From Eunapius fragilis (Eukaryota; Porifera; Demospongiae; Spongillida; Spongillidae): 64,000 nucleotides of DNA. The notes beneath the pieces are model-generated. The model was given only the letters and a program-made list of their open reading frames with translations, had not been told where the DNA came from and made no database searches. The position numbers and the translations under genes were made by a program. Where the stretch lies: contig OY811974.1 of the NCBI GenBank assembly GCA_963681505.1, forward strand, positions 7,096,667-7,160,666, in the 5' to 3' direction. Positions 21,607-32,965 of this stretch are shown piece by piece; positions within the stretch are counted from its first letter, which is position 1, and the number at the start of each line of letters is the position of its first letter.

Positions 21607-21700
21607 AGAAGCAGGCACACAAGCACGCAATGGAGCCCCTAATGGCAACGATTCAGGTGCTAACAATAATGGAACTGGCACAGGCAATAATCCAAGCAAG
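21607..21700 (+). CDS. Candidate Gly/Asn-rich exon
   Basis: The frame ARNGAPNGNDSGANNNGTGT ends at AAGCAAG|GTGTGT, a plausible donor, and starts near a CACAAG|CAG acceptor. Low-complexity Gly/Asn/Thr sequence of this sort is common in extracellular spacer regions. A degenerate copy of its middle lies at 20489. Confidence 0.3.
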
Positions 21701-21709
21701 GTGTGTTGA

Positions 21710-23560
21710 ACATATGTATATGTACGTCATTTGGTTTTCGCATATGTAGGGGAGAATTTCATACGGGTAGCTAGGTATGCATAGGTAATGTGCATGTATA
21801 TGCTGCATTATAGAAACTATTTACATGTACAAGCCCTATACGAGTAAAGCCCGGTACCTATGTGAAATCACTTGTACCGGAATAAATACATGCAGATTGA
21901 TAACCTCATTGGCTTGATCAAATTAATTTATATTATAGGCCCATAGCCACACTTCTCCCCCGTGGGGTTGCCCATAAGCTGTCATTATGCCAGGGCCCGT
22001 AGCCAGTATGGTGTTGTACCATTTTCTTTTGCGTGCTATTCACTATTGACTACAAAATTAGCCGGTATTATAATAAAGCAAATCATTACAGAGCCGATAA
22101 CATGCTTGAGAGAGGCACTGCAACTTGTGAAAGTAGAATAGTTTGTGTTAGTTTTTATTTTATTATATATATTTTGCAATTTGTGACTATTCGAAGGAGA
22201 GATATGATGGGGTGCAATTGGAGCATGGATTTGGAAGCGCAGATGAAAAGTTGCCCTAATGGGTACCCATATCCCTATTAATCCATTAGACACAATATTC
22301 ATGCAGAGTTATTCCCGCATCGTAACATGACTATCCTTGGTTAAAGGATAGTTGCTGGCAAGTGCAGCTTTAAATTTCCCATCATGGGTAAGAAGTGGTC
22401 AAGAGTAGAGCAGCTATCTGCAGGTGTTTTCTTTTCCCTTTCTTACTGGTCACGACGGCGCATTTATGTATCAAAGCATTGATGCTAGCCTTTTTGAGTA
22501 CACGTTGTACTGAATGGGTACAAAGTTACGGGCCTGTATATTACTTTTGCTCATTATGCAAAATGTTATCTACGTTTAAATCACTAAACCAGTGACTACA
22601 ATGCTTGTTAGTATGACTATACATGTATGTAAGAAAATGAAAGTGTTTATGAGGCCATAGAGGCCCGTTGGAAGCAATTGAAGGGTGGTCAGAGCATGTT
22701 GGAGAGGGGCAAATAGCTCCGACCCTCCAGATAGGATATCTGGGGCAGGGCTCTGTGGTTACGTGGTTAGCTGCAGCCTATTTATATCTGACTTGGGGTT
22801 ATCTGATAGAATGGGGCATGGCAAGTATATCCACTGTGGAGCTTGGGAGATGTAGTCAGTAGGGATCCTGTGATCTCCACCCCCTCCCCAGGCATCAAAT
22901 GATCACCAACCTGGAAAAATAGCAACATTTTTAAATGTAATTGATTTAAACAGTGCAAGTGTTGCACCAAACATATTGACTGTAAAGCATTATGGAATCG
23001 GCTTGCTGTCTTCTGGATTGAAACTGGCCGTCCTAGTGTTTGTCCTAACGTGAGTTACGTTACATTTGATACAATGATTATTGCTAACAAATCCTAATGT
23101 AGGAGGTTTGATTGAGTTTCATTTTGTAAGACTTGACTAATTTATATGTTTTACAATTAAAAATACACTTAAAGTTTAGTGGAACGTTGTATTGGAAAAT
23201 GGGTCTTATATGGATTTGTATGTGACAGTGTCCTGCAAAATTCACCTTCTGGATAGTTTTTCAAGTTTTCAACTTTTTTTAATTTTCCGTGAACTCCAAA
23301 GAGCTTCTATCATACGCATCCTAAATTGGACTATCCATCACAAAGTTATTAGGCACTGAATGTATAATTTACCATATATTCAATGCGGGGTGTTACTTTT
23401 CTTTGCGGAAAATTTTGATAAAGTATCATAATAGTTGATCACTGTTCCATATATATATATATAGCAAATTGATACATCTACCAAACTATTACCGCTATCG
23501 GGTTGCTATTTTAACACAACATACCATGCACACCATTACTATACATGTATGTGAACGTCC
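21710..23560. other. No recognisable gene
   Basis: Several short frames have no recognisable motif. An (AT)n run lies at about 23450-23462. Nothing further is supported. Confidence 0.45.
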
Positions 23561-23579
23561 GTTTTGGTGTCTTACTCAT

Positions 23580-24000
23580 GCGGAGCACTGATGTTACAAG
23601 GTTCGATACTCCTTAGGGTTCATAACGGCCACATCTCCAGGTAAGAGCGTCCAAGTGGGTGTAGAAGGGTTCTGTTACTTAGATTAATTTGTTCAGTTCG
23701 TTAATTTATATCCGTTATGGAGATATAGCTGTGCAAAGTGCGGGCACGGTTTCCCGCTCGATGCACGCTAATGATTTAAGCAGTCACCTCCCATACATTG
23801 AATGTCTAATTCACTGGGCGAATCGAGTGGGAAGCGTTGCACGCACTGAGCAGAGCTATATATCTCCGTAATGGATATCGTAAAATTTAACAACAGAACA
23901 AATCAATTGTGACAGGACCCGTCTACGTACTAACCGAATTAATTTTGTACCGATTTGGATGCTCCTACCTGAAGATGTGGCTTAGCGTTATATGTTGGAA
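23580..24000. repeat. Diverged inverted repeat related to the 47.6-55.6 kb palindrome
   Basis: The segment around 23600-23765 (ACAAGGTTCGATACTCCTTAGG, then TCCGTTATGGAGATATAGCT) is the diverged reverse complement of about 23815-23990. It also resembles 47835-48010 (CAACGTCCGATACCCCTTGG, CCGTTACGGAGATACAGCTG). It is probably a deleted relative of the outer arm of the giant foldback element. Confidence 0.6.
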
Positions 24001-24009
24001 CCAGAGATG

Positions 24010-25980
24010 CTGAAACTGCAAACCATCTATCGCCGTCATGCAATGGGGGAGCGACCACAAGCTAAAAGCTAACCCCCCCCTCCCCCCTCACATTACTCCG
24101 CTAGCCCTCAAAATCTGCCGACCAGTACTCCCTCTGAATTGGTTTTTATTTCACCTTGAACTCATCCGAGTTCAAGCGCTAAATGCTGAGGAACACGTTT
24201 AAAGAATGGAAATTTCCCCAATAGCTTAAGCAATGGCTGGAGGACTGCCTACTGCGATAAATATACATTGGGCTGTACTATACGCTACGCATATCATTGC
24301 AATGCAGAAACTTGACGAGTTTAGAATTGTCAATAACCAAACTAGAAAATTACAGGAGCAGTAGCAAATGCTAAAGGCAAAATTTAGCAGCCTCGGGTTG
24401 CTACGAAGATGTCAATTTCCCCATCGTTACGATGGAATGAGACACCATTTATCATTCCCAGCTTGCCTGCTTGCCGTACGTTACTAGTATCCGACTTCTG
24501 GTGGGATCACGCCCAAATCGGTCTCTGTGTCGACTTCCGGTCCCAAATCGGTCTCTGTATTGGTCTCTGTGTCATTTGCTCTATGTCAACTGCTGTTGCG
24601 ACGTACGTACAATTGTGAGGGCACGAGACGGAGACAACATGCTGATTCAATATGGAATACTTCTTCCAATTATGGAAGCCGATTTTTAAATTGGAAGACC
24701 TAGTTTTCAATGCATAATATAATATAGTTCTTCGATGTACTAATTATGTGTTTCTCTCTTGGCAAAATAGGAAATCGTTAAGGTGTTGACACAAATGGTC
24801 GTGGAATATTGTAATGAGAAACGCTCCCATTGACTACCTGTACATTGAGGACAATGTTATGACAATCCTAGGGAAGCCTAACCTTAAATAGGAAAAATAC
24901 GGCGACCCCACTAAAAATCATGGCAAATGTAGTATACAAACAATTATTTCTTTTGGCAAAAGCTGAGAAAAATCTGGTGTGCTTGGTATTGAAGGACCCC
25001 CATACATTTCTATGGGAAAGTATACGGGAATATTCGCTGATTCGCAAACCGCGAATAAATTAGCTTTTCCCTTTGACCGCTCATTTCTGGATATGGCATA
25101 CGCACAAATACAAAGTCAATAACACTCGAAATGGCTTCTGATGATTCATTTTTAATGGTAGACCTTACATATACCCCAAACTGGTTATAACGTAGGTACT
25201 ACATGTGCGGTGAGCAATTTTCGCGTGAACTGTCATAAATGGTAATACGTTGATAACTAGTACTACCACCGCGAATTTGTACAGGCTGCGGTTAACAACT
25301 GCTAACAGCAAATAGTATGTATGGCAACCCCGAATGTTCAAAATCGCGACTACAATTATGTGTGTACAAATTGTTAGTTGGATGTCCTTCCAAATTCCAT
25401 TTGGCCACATTTAATGGCTTAAACGACAAGGGGGGGCTTCCTACGCCTATGAACTGAGGTTAGTTTGGGCTGTATAGTCACGATGTGCAAATTTTGGCTG
25501 TATATTTGCAGTACATTAATCGGTTGAGCGCAGTTAAAGGGAGATGCTTATAGCAATTTTTACCACCGACTCTGCCTTGCTGTTTGATTTGCTATTGTAT
25601 GCGGATAATATGGTGGGTTGGAACATCCACGACCATAAAAACCTATTAACCGATTAACGACGGGATATTTTTGTTTAGCTAAAGCAGAGTTGTCCAAAAA
25701 CAGCGAAATGAGGCAGCAGAGGAATCTTATTAGGTAGCTGGAAGGGGTTTCTACAACATAATCAGAAGCCGTGAACATGAGTAACTTCAAATTGGTATTC
25801 ATTAATTGGTAACGGTAAACACATTTTTGACACATATACATGTTCATGTATGCGTATCGCGGCGGTAATCGGTTAATTCTACAGACACAAACTGCAGCCT
25901 ACAATCGGTGTGCACCACCATTGCATGTAATGCCATGTCTAACAAACTGCTGCTTCATGCCCTCAACATGTACAACATAT
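24010..25980. other. No recognisable gene; two small dispersed repeats
   Basis: 25001-25096 is related to 1788-1882. 24207-24255 (AAATTTCCCCAATAGCTTAA and GGCTGGAGGACT) is related to 30645-30695. The frame duplication CCCAAATCGGTCTCTGT occurs twice at 24513 and 24542. No gene is supported. Confidence 0.5.
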
Positions 25981-26058
25981 ATATATAGCCATCAGAAGTA
26001 GCAGTATTTAAAAATTATATTTGCGTCTAGTATAGACGGTCTAGTACATATTTATATA

Positions 26059-26853
26059 TCAAAATTGTATTAAAACAGCATTACAGTTTACCTCACCTTG
26101 GATATAAAGTCCAAATGACTCAACCGCCATATTCTCATTGTTGAAACCTTCATCCGAGCATATCCTAACCTCCAAATCTTGAGAGATGGGCGTTGGGAAC
26201 GTCTTACAGAACCACGGGAGGTTAGGTGATGTACAGCATGTGCTCTCATATCCACCACACTGCTGTCCATCCCATAGAACATCCGAGGAGTACACCTGTG
26301 TTCCTATGTAGTTCGTCCCTGAGTTACCAGACTCACAATAGTAATCAGAAGACACAAAGGAGGGAGGGGTAACTCCGCCTGCGCAAGGACAACTAGTAGC
26401 CTCGACTCTTGATTCAAATGCGCCAGCAGCATAAGTGTACACATGATGCCTGTTTCCGGGCCGCCCGTACGTGACCGTGACTCCATCCACGTAGTAGGAT
26501 TCGATGCTGTCTACAATCCCTGCGAAACCGTCAGGAGATCCGATCTCGTATCCTCGAAACCATCCGCACACAGTTTGATAGCTGGCTCCATAAGTTGATA
26601 TTTTCAATGAGTCGCATCTGGCTGCTGGGCTTTTCTTTCCACACGCTGATATATTAGTCGATGTAATGTTTTGCCACGAGTCGGGACATCGTTGCGTTGG
26701 ATCGGACATGTTCAAATAGCCGACCATTTTCCACTCCAGGCCTGGTGTGGTCCGGTTTTGTAGAAATGAAGGAGTAGAACTGACGACTGCCGTACTCAAA
26801 AGGAAGACAACCAAGTGGTTCAAAACCAAATCAGAGCACGCCATCATTTTCAA
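26059..26853 (-). CDS. Secreted cysteine-rich protein (GLxWxxVGYLNMSDPxQxCP family)
   Basis: A single frame of 264 codons starts with a signal peptide (hydrophobic LVVFLLSTAVVSS, likely cleaved near residue 26). Next come GLEWKMVGYLNMSDPTQRCP (residues 38-57) and several N-glycosylation sequons. Conserved blocks follow: VCGWFRGYEIGSPDGF, YYVDGVTVTYG, HHVYTYAAGAFES, SCPCAGG, DYYCESG, LWDGQQC, CCTSPNLPWFCK and DLEVRICSDE. I recognise this as an uncharacterised extracellular family common in sponges and cnidarians; the cysteines presumably form disulphides. The frame is intact with balanced composition, unlike the surrounding relics, so it is probably a functional host gene. A strong donor (CCAAG|GTGAGG) at 26097 near the end suggests the last 12 codons may be intron and the gene continues. 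Function is unknown. Confidence 0.8.
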   Translation of the reverse strand: MKMMACSDLVLNHLVVFLLSTAVVSSTPSFLQNRTTPGLEWKMVGYLNMSDPTQRCPDSWQNITSTNISACGKKSPAARCDSLKISTYGASYQTVCGWFRGYEIGSPDGFAGIVDSIESYYVDGVTVTYGRPGNRHHVYTYAAGAFESRVEATSCPCAGGVTPPSFVSSDYYCESGNSGTNYIGTQVYSSDVLWDGQQCGGYESTCCTSPNLPWFCKTFPTPISQDLEVRICSDEGFNNENMAVESFGLYIQGEVNCNAVLIQF

Positions 26854-26869
26854 AATAGGATTGGCAACT

Positions 26870-27920
26870 CACACACCCGAAATAAATTAGAATTTAACAA
26901 GCCCAAAAATGTACACAACCAAAAAGGGCATTGAGCCGAATACGGATTCACAAAAATAGCTCCGTAACACCTCCTATGGGCAGAACCACGTTTTCCGGTA
27001 CTCTTGCGTGTACGTCCGCTACGCTCCGGTATATACGAATAAATTAAACACCTCTACCATCCGTAACACCTCCGATCGGCAGCGGACACGTAAATTTTTG
27101 GCTGTGTATGATACAAAGCAGATATCAGCGCTGTAATGACATCAGCAATGCGATGGGTGTGCTCATAAATTGTCATAATTAATTCATATGGTCATAGGGC
27201 ACATTTACGTGACGAGAGGGATAATGTACGATAAACATGCACTTCGCATGTAGGTTTACCGGATGTGGGAGTCGTAATCAGTTGTCAGGCTTCAGCTCAT
27301 GAAACTGCAGCTATGGAATATCAAGAGGAGATGGATATGGAACATGCGTCTGTGGAGGCAGAGGATTATGTGCGCCATAGAACTGAGGAAGCACACCATG
27401 TGCACTGTAGCTTGCTGGCCCCTTACACCACAAGCCTACTGCTCCCTTACAACATTGCAAGGTGACAAGCCTACTGCTCCAATATTATGCACTACAAGCC
27501 TGCTCTCCCATACAAGACAAGCCTCCTGCTCCCTTACATAATTTTCAAATAATAATAGGCTCAGAACCGAAATTTTGTCTTGTAATGGTTTAAAACCACA
27601 GCACAAAAACGCGTCGAATCAAATTTTGATTAGCAATTGATTTGATAGTCACATTCCTCATACAGGATGTTCATAGGTCCTAAACCATGGTTTAGGAGAA
27701 ACCTAACTATATGCCTATATCGGTCAAATTCCCATGTTTGACATGAGATTCTTCTCGCCACACTGCCATAGACAAAGAGTTTCGCGGCCTGCGATATATA
27801 TATAGTTATGTAGGTGTGTCCCTTGAGTGTAGGAGTGCCCTTGTTGTGTAGGTGTGAGTCCCTGATGTGTAGGTGTGAGTCCCTTAGTGCAGGAGAGGAC
27901 ATGTGAGGTACTCTGCCTTT
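26870..27920. other. No recognisable gene; short AAGCCTACTGCTCCC repeats
   Basis: The motif AAGCCTRCTGCTCC recurs about four times at 27430-27535, and GTAGGTGTGAGTCCC recurs near 27830-27885. Upstream of the secreted-protein gene, 26940-27100 contains CCTCCGATCGG and CCTCCTATGGG words but no clear promoter element. Confidence 0.45.
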
Positions 27921-27924
27921 CGTA

Positions 27925-28630
27925 GGGGAGGAGGGTGATGGGACTAAGCCCTTCAGAGGGGAGAAGGGCGTGGTCTAAGCTCTTCAGAGGGGAGGAGGAG
28001 GTGGGACTAAGCCCTTCATAAGGGAGGAGGGGGATGGGAATAAGCCCTTCGGAGGGGAGGAGGGGGTGGACTAAGCCCTTCAGAGAGGAGGAGAGGGTGG
28101 GACTAAGCCCTTCAGAGGGGAGGAGGGGGTGGGACTAAGCCCTTCAGAGGGGAGGAGGAGGATGGGACTAAGCCCTTCAGAGGGGAGGAGGGGGATGGGA
28201 CTTACCCGGGAGGGGATGGGACTTACCGGGAGAGGGTGGGACTAAGCCCTTCAGAGGGGAGGAGGGGGATGGGACCTACCCCTTCAGAGGGGGGAGGGGG
28301 TGGGACTAAGCCCTTCAGAGGGGAGGAGGGGGTGGGACTAAGCCCTTCAGAGGGGAGGAGGGGGATGGGACTAAGCCCTTCAGAGGGGAGGAGGGGATGA
28401 AACTTACCCCTTCAGAGGGGGGGAGGGGGTGGGACTAAGCCCTTCAGAGGGGAGGAGGGGGATGGGACTTACCCCCTCAAAGGGGAGGAGGGGGTGGGAC
28501 TAAGCCCTTCAGAGGGGAGGAGGGGGTAGGACTAAGCTATTCTGAGGGGAGGAGGGGGATGGGACTAAGCCCTTCAGAGGGGAGGAGGAGTGGAACTAAG
28601 CCCTTCAGAGGGGAGGAGGGGGGTGAGACA
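27925..28630. repeat. Minisatellite, ~33-bp unit, about twenty copies
   Basis: The unit GGGACTAAGCCCTTCAGAGG plus GGAGGAGGGGGTG is repeated head to tail with variants in the G-rich part (GGGGGAT versus GGGGGTG). The purine-rich strand has regularly spaced G runs. A single partial match (CTAAGCCCTTCAAAGGGGAG) lies at 9979. Confidence 0.95.
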
Positions 28631-28725
28631 TAGAGGCACAAAAATGCAGAAGGGGTTGGGAAGTGTAGAGTCAGTAAGCCATTCAAAGGATATGTATTTG
28701 ATAAGGGTAATTAATAAGAATGAGG

Positions 28726-29372
28726 TCATGTTAGCAGCTGTGGTTTATAGCCTGGGAGTTCACCTTTGACAGCTAGTCTGAGCAAACCCTTTGTAAAATA
28801 GTAATGTAGTTTATAAGTACCTTTCACAAATGCTTTATATTTGCATTTGTCATGTGGGCTCCACATAAAGGCCACAGTCAGAGGTATTTGCCTGTTTATC
28901 AACATCAATAAACCTGACATATATGCTGTTGTTCATTGTGCACAGCTAAGCACAGATTTGCTCTTTGGTTGAAGTGGACAGTGATGTGTAGAGACTGTCA
29001 TAGACATTGATAATTGCAGTAGATTCTTGCAGCCCAACTGTAGAGAGTGTCAACCAATGGTTTTCCCCATTGTGCACTATTTGAACGAATTCTCTCCGCA
29101 TGACATCATACTACATGTAAGTGGTACCCCATTGTGGTTTTTTGTAATCCTGCCATACCATACTGATCCTTAAGTAGACTCTGCACTGCATTGATCACAT
29201 TATCATCAAGCCATCCTCTATCAGACAAAATTGTCCTTTGCAACTCATAGTCAAGCTCAAGTCCAGCAATAGCGAGCCAAATTTCTGGTTTACTGTTGAT
29301 ATAGTCTTCATGTTCTGATAACTTTTCTTCTTCAGTTGCACTAACCATGTCAACACACCTTATATCCTGCAA
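28726..29372 (-). pseudogene. Ulp1/SENP-like cysteine protease (C48), broken, transposon-type
   Basis: The first segment (29372-29106) ends RGWLDDNVINAVQSLLKDQY then GMAGLQ, the 'WL.D..I.A.Q.LL' signature of Ulp1-like proteases carried by animal DNA transposons. After a frame change near 29100 the minus strand gives REFVQIVHNGENHWLTLST with the catalytic His (HW) and NVYDSLY with the catalytic Asp. A TAG at 28948-28946 interrupts the frame. Next comes VDKQANTSDCGLYV with the catalytic Cys in DCGL. A second shift near 28860 continues into AFMWSPHDKCKYKAFVKGTY, ending LRLAVKGELPGY. All three catalytic residues survive although the frame is broken two or three times; one break could be a very short intron. 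Confidence 0.75.
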
Positions 29373-29374
29373 GA

Positions 29375-29845
29375 GGCAACTAGATTGTCACTGTGATTAT
29401 GATAGCTTAGTTCAGTGGTGGATGATTGTCCTGAAAAGAAACAAAACCAGTTCAACCAGTTCTTTATTGGCATGTGCATGCATGTTAAACAGCCCACTTA
29501 CTTGTTGAAAGACAGCAGCTGACACCTTTCTCACCCCACAGCTTTCTTGTGTCATAGACCCACTGGCATAGTGAATCTATATCAGATGAGGACATCAGTA
29601 AATATTCCTTACCCATAAGGGTTACATGTTTCATGGACGAGATGTTACATGACTGTAGCCAATATGTATGATGTGTAACAACTACTTCCGTACGTTCATC
29701 CAGCTAGGCAATGGAGTCGGAACAACTGAATCAGTGATAGTGATACACGTACATGTATAAGGGCCTTGCATTCGGTGGTATTGTCAGACACCATCTTATA
29801 CATGTATTATCAGCGTGCAAAGGCGGAGCAATGAACAGACTTCAG
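29375..29845. other. No recognisable gene
   Basis: Could contain upstream exons of the protease relic, but no motif was recognised. Confidence 0.4.
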
Positions 29846-29846
29846 T

Positions 29847-29847
<1 letters not shown>

Positions 29848-29913
<66 letters not shown>

Positions 29914-30000
29914 TGTGTGTGTGTGATGTGTGTGTGTCACTGTGTGTGGTGTGTGTGTGTGTGTGGTGTGTGTGCGCGCGCACATGTGTGTGTGGGGGGG
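29848..30000. repeat. (TG)n microsatellite and following poly-G
   Basis: About 150 bp of TG repeats with interruptions pass into a GGGGGGGG run at 29993-30010. Short GGGGACAGTGTATCC-like repeats follow to about 30085. Confidence 0.95.
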
Positions 30001-30722
30001 GGGAGGGGGGACAGTGTATCCTAAAGGGGGACAGCGTGTACTATGATGGGATGTCCGGGGGGGACACTGTATCCGGGGGGACAAGCTATCCTGTTACACC
30101 ATCCATCCTATACAGCAATAGGTTAAAAGAGGCTGGCAGACCTACGTTTAATTATTCATGCAGCATTCATCTAAAAAGAGTGTTTCAAATAGATTACAGT
30201 TAACCATATACCAATATCGAGTTAGAATTATATCTACATGTAGGCCTGCATGTAAATCGCTTTTCACTTTCACGGAAAGTGGCATACACAGTAGTCTCGT
30301 ACCCAGACCCACGCTTACGTAAGCATTATCGCATAATGTATCGGAATCCATATAGGATTTGACCACGACTATGAATGTCATTAAAAAAACGCGACCCGTC
30401 TGTAACAACACTCCCGACGATCGGATCGTGTAGCTTGTTTTAGCAATCGATCTAGAAGTCAAAAATGAGTAGTTTCGTTTTTGTTTCTTGTCGCTGAACC
30501 GCGTGGTTGTTGAGAACAAGAGTGTACTGCCCGTCCTCGTACCCAGTCTCGGAACAAGGGGCGGGTCGTCTTCTCATTCTTATTCTTCTTCTTCTTCTCC
30601 TTCTTCTTGGCAACGCATAACTCAGGACAGGAACATTTCTAAGCGATGAAAATTTCACCAATAGCTTCAGAATCGGCTGGAGGACTCGCTTTTATATAAT
30701 ATATGAAAAAAAATTAAGAAAA

Positions 30723-31006
30723 CAAGTAAGTAAAAACATTCTCTACGAGAAAGTTGGTGGGATATAGGATTTGATTATGACATTGGTGGTATAAAAAGCA
30801 AGGAAACAAGGTCTTATCAGAAGGGAAAATGTCATAGTCCTATATTTAGCACACAAACAACACATGACCTAGAAATGTGCTAAATATAGGACTATGACAT
30901 TTTCCCTTCTGATAAGACCTTGTTTCCTTGCTTTTTATACCACCAATGTCATAATCAAATCCTATATCCCACCAACTTTCTCGTAGAGAATGTTTTTACT
31001 TACTTG
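30723..31006. mobile_element. Hairpin MITE with 131-bp perfect arms
   Basis: 30723-30853 and 30876-31006 are reverse complements with a 22-bp loop. Arms begin CAAGTAAGTAAAAACATTCT. It is nested inside the left terminal region of the 30.3-33.2 kb transposon. A diverged relative is at about 51563-51767. No coding potential. Confidence 0.95.
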
Positions 31007-31467
31007 TAATACTAGGATCAGGCCAATAGGTCGAAGAAAGTTGTTCTGTGCGCCGGAATGTTGGCGCGTCCAATCAGAATGTTGGAATGTGGGTGACGTA
31101 GATTATTTAAATTCCAGACTTTGGATTGTTGAATTACGCCCACTTGATACAATATGGACTTAGACGGCATCGTTACAAGGTTACCCAAACCTTCGTGAAA
31201 ACCAGCTCAATGGAGTTATACAAGGGAACGATGTCTTTTAAATCTATCCTACGGGAAGTGGCAAATCCCTTTGCATGCTACGCTATTCTCCCGTTTGCCT
31301 TCGATGAGCTGCGTGGTTTTGACGGTAGCCTTGCCATCGTTGTTTCTCCTCATGAAGGACCAGGGTTCGTAATTTGTAACTTAGTAGTGCTTTTTTTCAT
31401 TCGTGTACTATTTTTCCTAAAGATGACTTCACTAATTTCAAGAGGTTTGTCAGCAGTCTATGCCCTC

Positions 31468-32180
31468 ACTCTCCAAAACCACCTGGAGATGCCCCCACTC
31501 TCCAGAGCCCCTGAAGATGCCCCCACTGTCCAAAGCCACCTGGTAATGCCCACACTCTCCAAAGCCACCTGGAGATGCCCCTACTCTCCAGAGCCCCTGG
31601 AGATGCCCCCACTCTCCAAGGTCACCTGTAGATGCCCCCACACTCCAAAGCCACCTGGATTTGCCCCCACTCTCCAGAGCCACCTGGAGATGCCCCCACA
31701 CTCCAAAGCCACCTGGAGATGCCCCCACACTCCAAAGCCACCTGGAGATGCCCCGACACTCCAGAGCCACCTGGATTTGCCCCCACTCTCCAGAGCCACC
31801 TGTAGATGCCCTCACTCTCCAAAGCCACCTGGAGATGCCCCCACACTCCAGAGCCACCTGGATTTGCCCCCACTCTCCAGAGCCACCTGGAGATGTCCCC
31901 ACACTCCAAAGCCACCAGGAGATGCACCCACACTCCAAAGCCACCTGGAGATGCCCCTACTCTCCAGAGCCACCTGGAGATGTCCCCACTCTCCAAAGCC
32001 ACCTGTAGATGCCCTCACTCTCCAAAGCCCCTGATGATGCCCACACTCTCCAAAGCCACCTGTAGATGCCCCCACTCTCCAAAACCACTTGGGATGCCCC
32101 TACTCTCTGGAGCCCCTGGAGATGCCCCCACTCTCCAAAGTCACCTGTAGATGCTCCCACTCTCCAAAGCCACCTGTAGA
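31468..32180. repeat. 29-bp minisatellite, about 24 copies
   Basis: The unit CTCCAAAGCCACCTGGAGAT followed by GCCCCCACA is repeated with recurring variants (GGATTTGCC, TGTAGATGCC, CCAGAG). Because 29 is not a multiple of 3, each frame cycles through all three phases, giving an 87-bp protein period and long open frames on both strands. These are not genes. Confidence 0.97.
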
Positions 32181-32189
32181 GCCCTATGT

Positions 32190-32550
32190 CATAAAATATA
32201 CATAGGTGGTCCCCTGGGGGGGCCACTGCTCAAAACATGGCTACCCTAACCCTCCAGGTCACACAGCTAAGGCAACAACCTCTGCTGGCCTCTGCGGTAC
32301 TATATGGCCCGCACCCTATTCAACCCACAATGGCAGTCTGCACCGTACCTAAGGCTACGCATACAGCCTGCACCCTACCTAAGGCTACGCATACAGCCTG
32401 CACCCCATTCACTCTACTGCTAGTCTAGGGTATGACGGTCTGCTCTTGCCTCCCTTAGCTACAAATAGCCATTTGGGCCTGTGGTCTCACAAGGTGCTCT
32501 GCCTTACCCTCTTCTACTGCATGCACTTGCTATAGGTGGGAATTAACAGT
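32190..32550. other. No recognisable gene
   Basis: A 30-bp unit around TAAGGCTACGCATACAGCCT occurs twice near 32349-32405. Otherwise nothing is recognised. Confidence 0.5.
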
Positions 32551-32965
32551 TCATGTAGATTACATAATTGGATGAAGTTGTTTTAAGACTTTCTATCCAC
32601 TCATGAACTCTACTGTCAATGTTCATTCCAAGCTTGTGGATGATCTGCCTGGTAGCCTCATCAGAGAGACACATACCAAGCTTTTGTAACCTTGAGTACA
32701 CCTAAAACAAAAAAAGGAAATCTTTGTAAATCAGTTTCTACATCAATGAACTGACATTTCAAAGCCTGATACTTTTCTATCGCTACAAAACATTTCTGCA
32801 GACATATCCAGAGCTGAACTCGTGTTCAAAGCTGATGTGATCGACAGTGATCCCATAGCCAAGAGCAACAATACCATCCCTGCAAATTTTTGATGACACG
32901 CTTTCATGAAGCCGTCTGTTCTTGGCTTCTAAAGCGGCCGAGCCACACATTTTACAGCGATTCAT
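32550..32965 (-). pseudogene. Mobile-element-type zinc-binding N-terminal gene fragment
   Basis: Exon 1 starts at 32965 with CKMCG near the N-terminus, LEAKNRRLHESVSSKI, then YVCRN. A one-base shift near 32790 restores CF-VAIEKYQALK, giving a paired CxxC...CxxC module. After a TTTTGTTTTAG acceptor at about 32704 the second exon reads VYSRLQKLGMCLSDEATRQI and IHKLGMNIDSRVHEWIESL. This arrangement is known to me from N-termini of uncharacterised mobile-element proteins in marine invertebrates. It is incomplete and frameshifted. It lies in the right half of the 30.3-33.2 kb transposon with its 5' end toward the right terminus, so it could be the element's own former gene or captured sequence. 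Confidence 0.55.

Noticed and set aside
27925-28630. Regular repeats resembling a CRISPR array
   Set aside because: The units are contiguous without unique spacers and the genome is eukaryotic. It is a minisatellite.
31126-32034. 302-codon plus-strand ORF with Pro/His/Ser-rich repeats
   Set aside because: Most of it is a 29-bp minisatellite. A repeat length not divisible by 3 cycles all frames, so open frames appear on both strands without selection.
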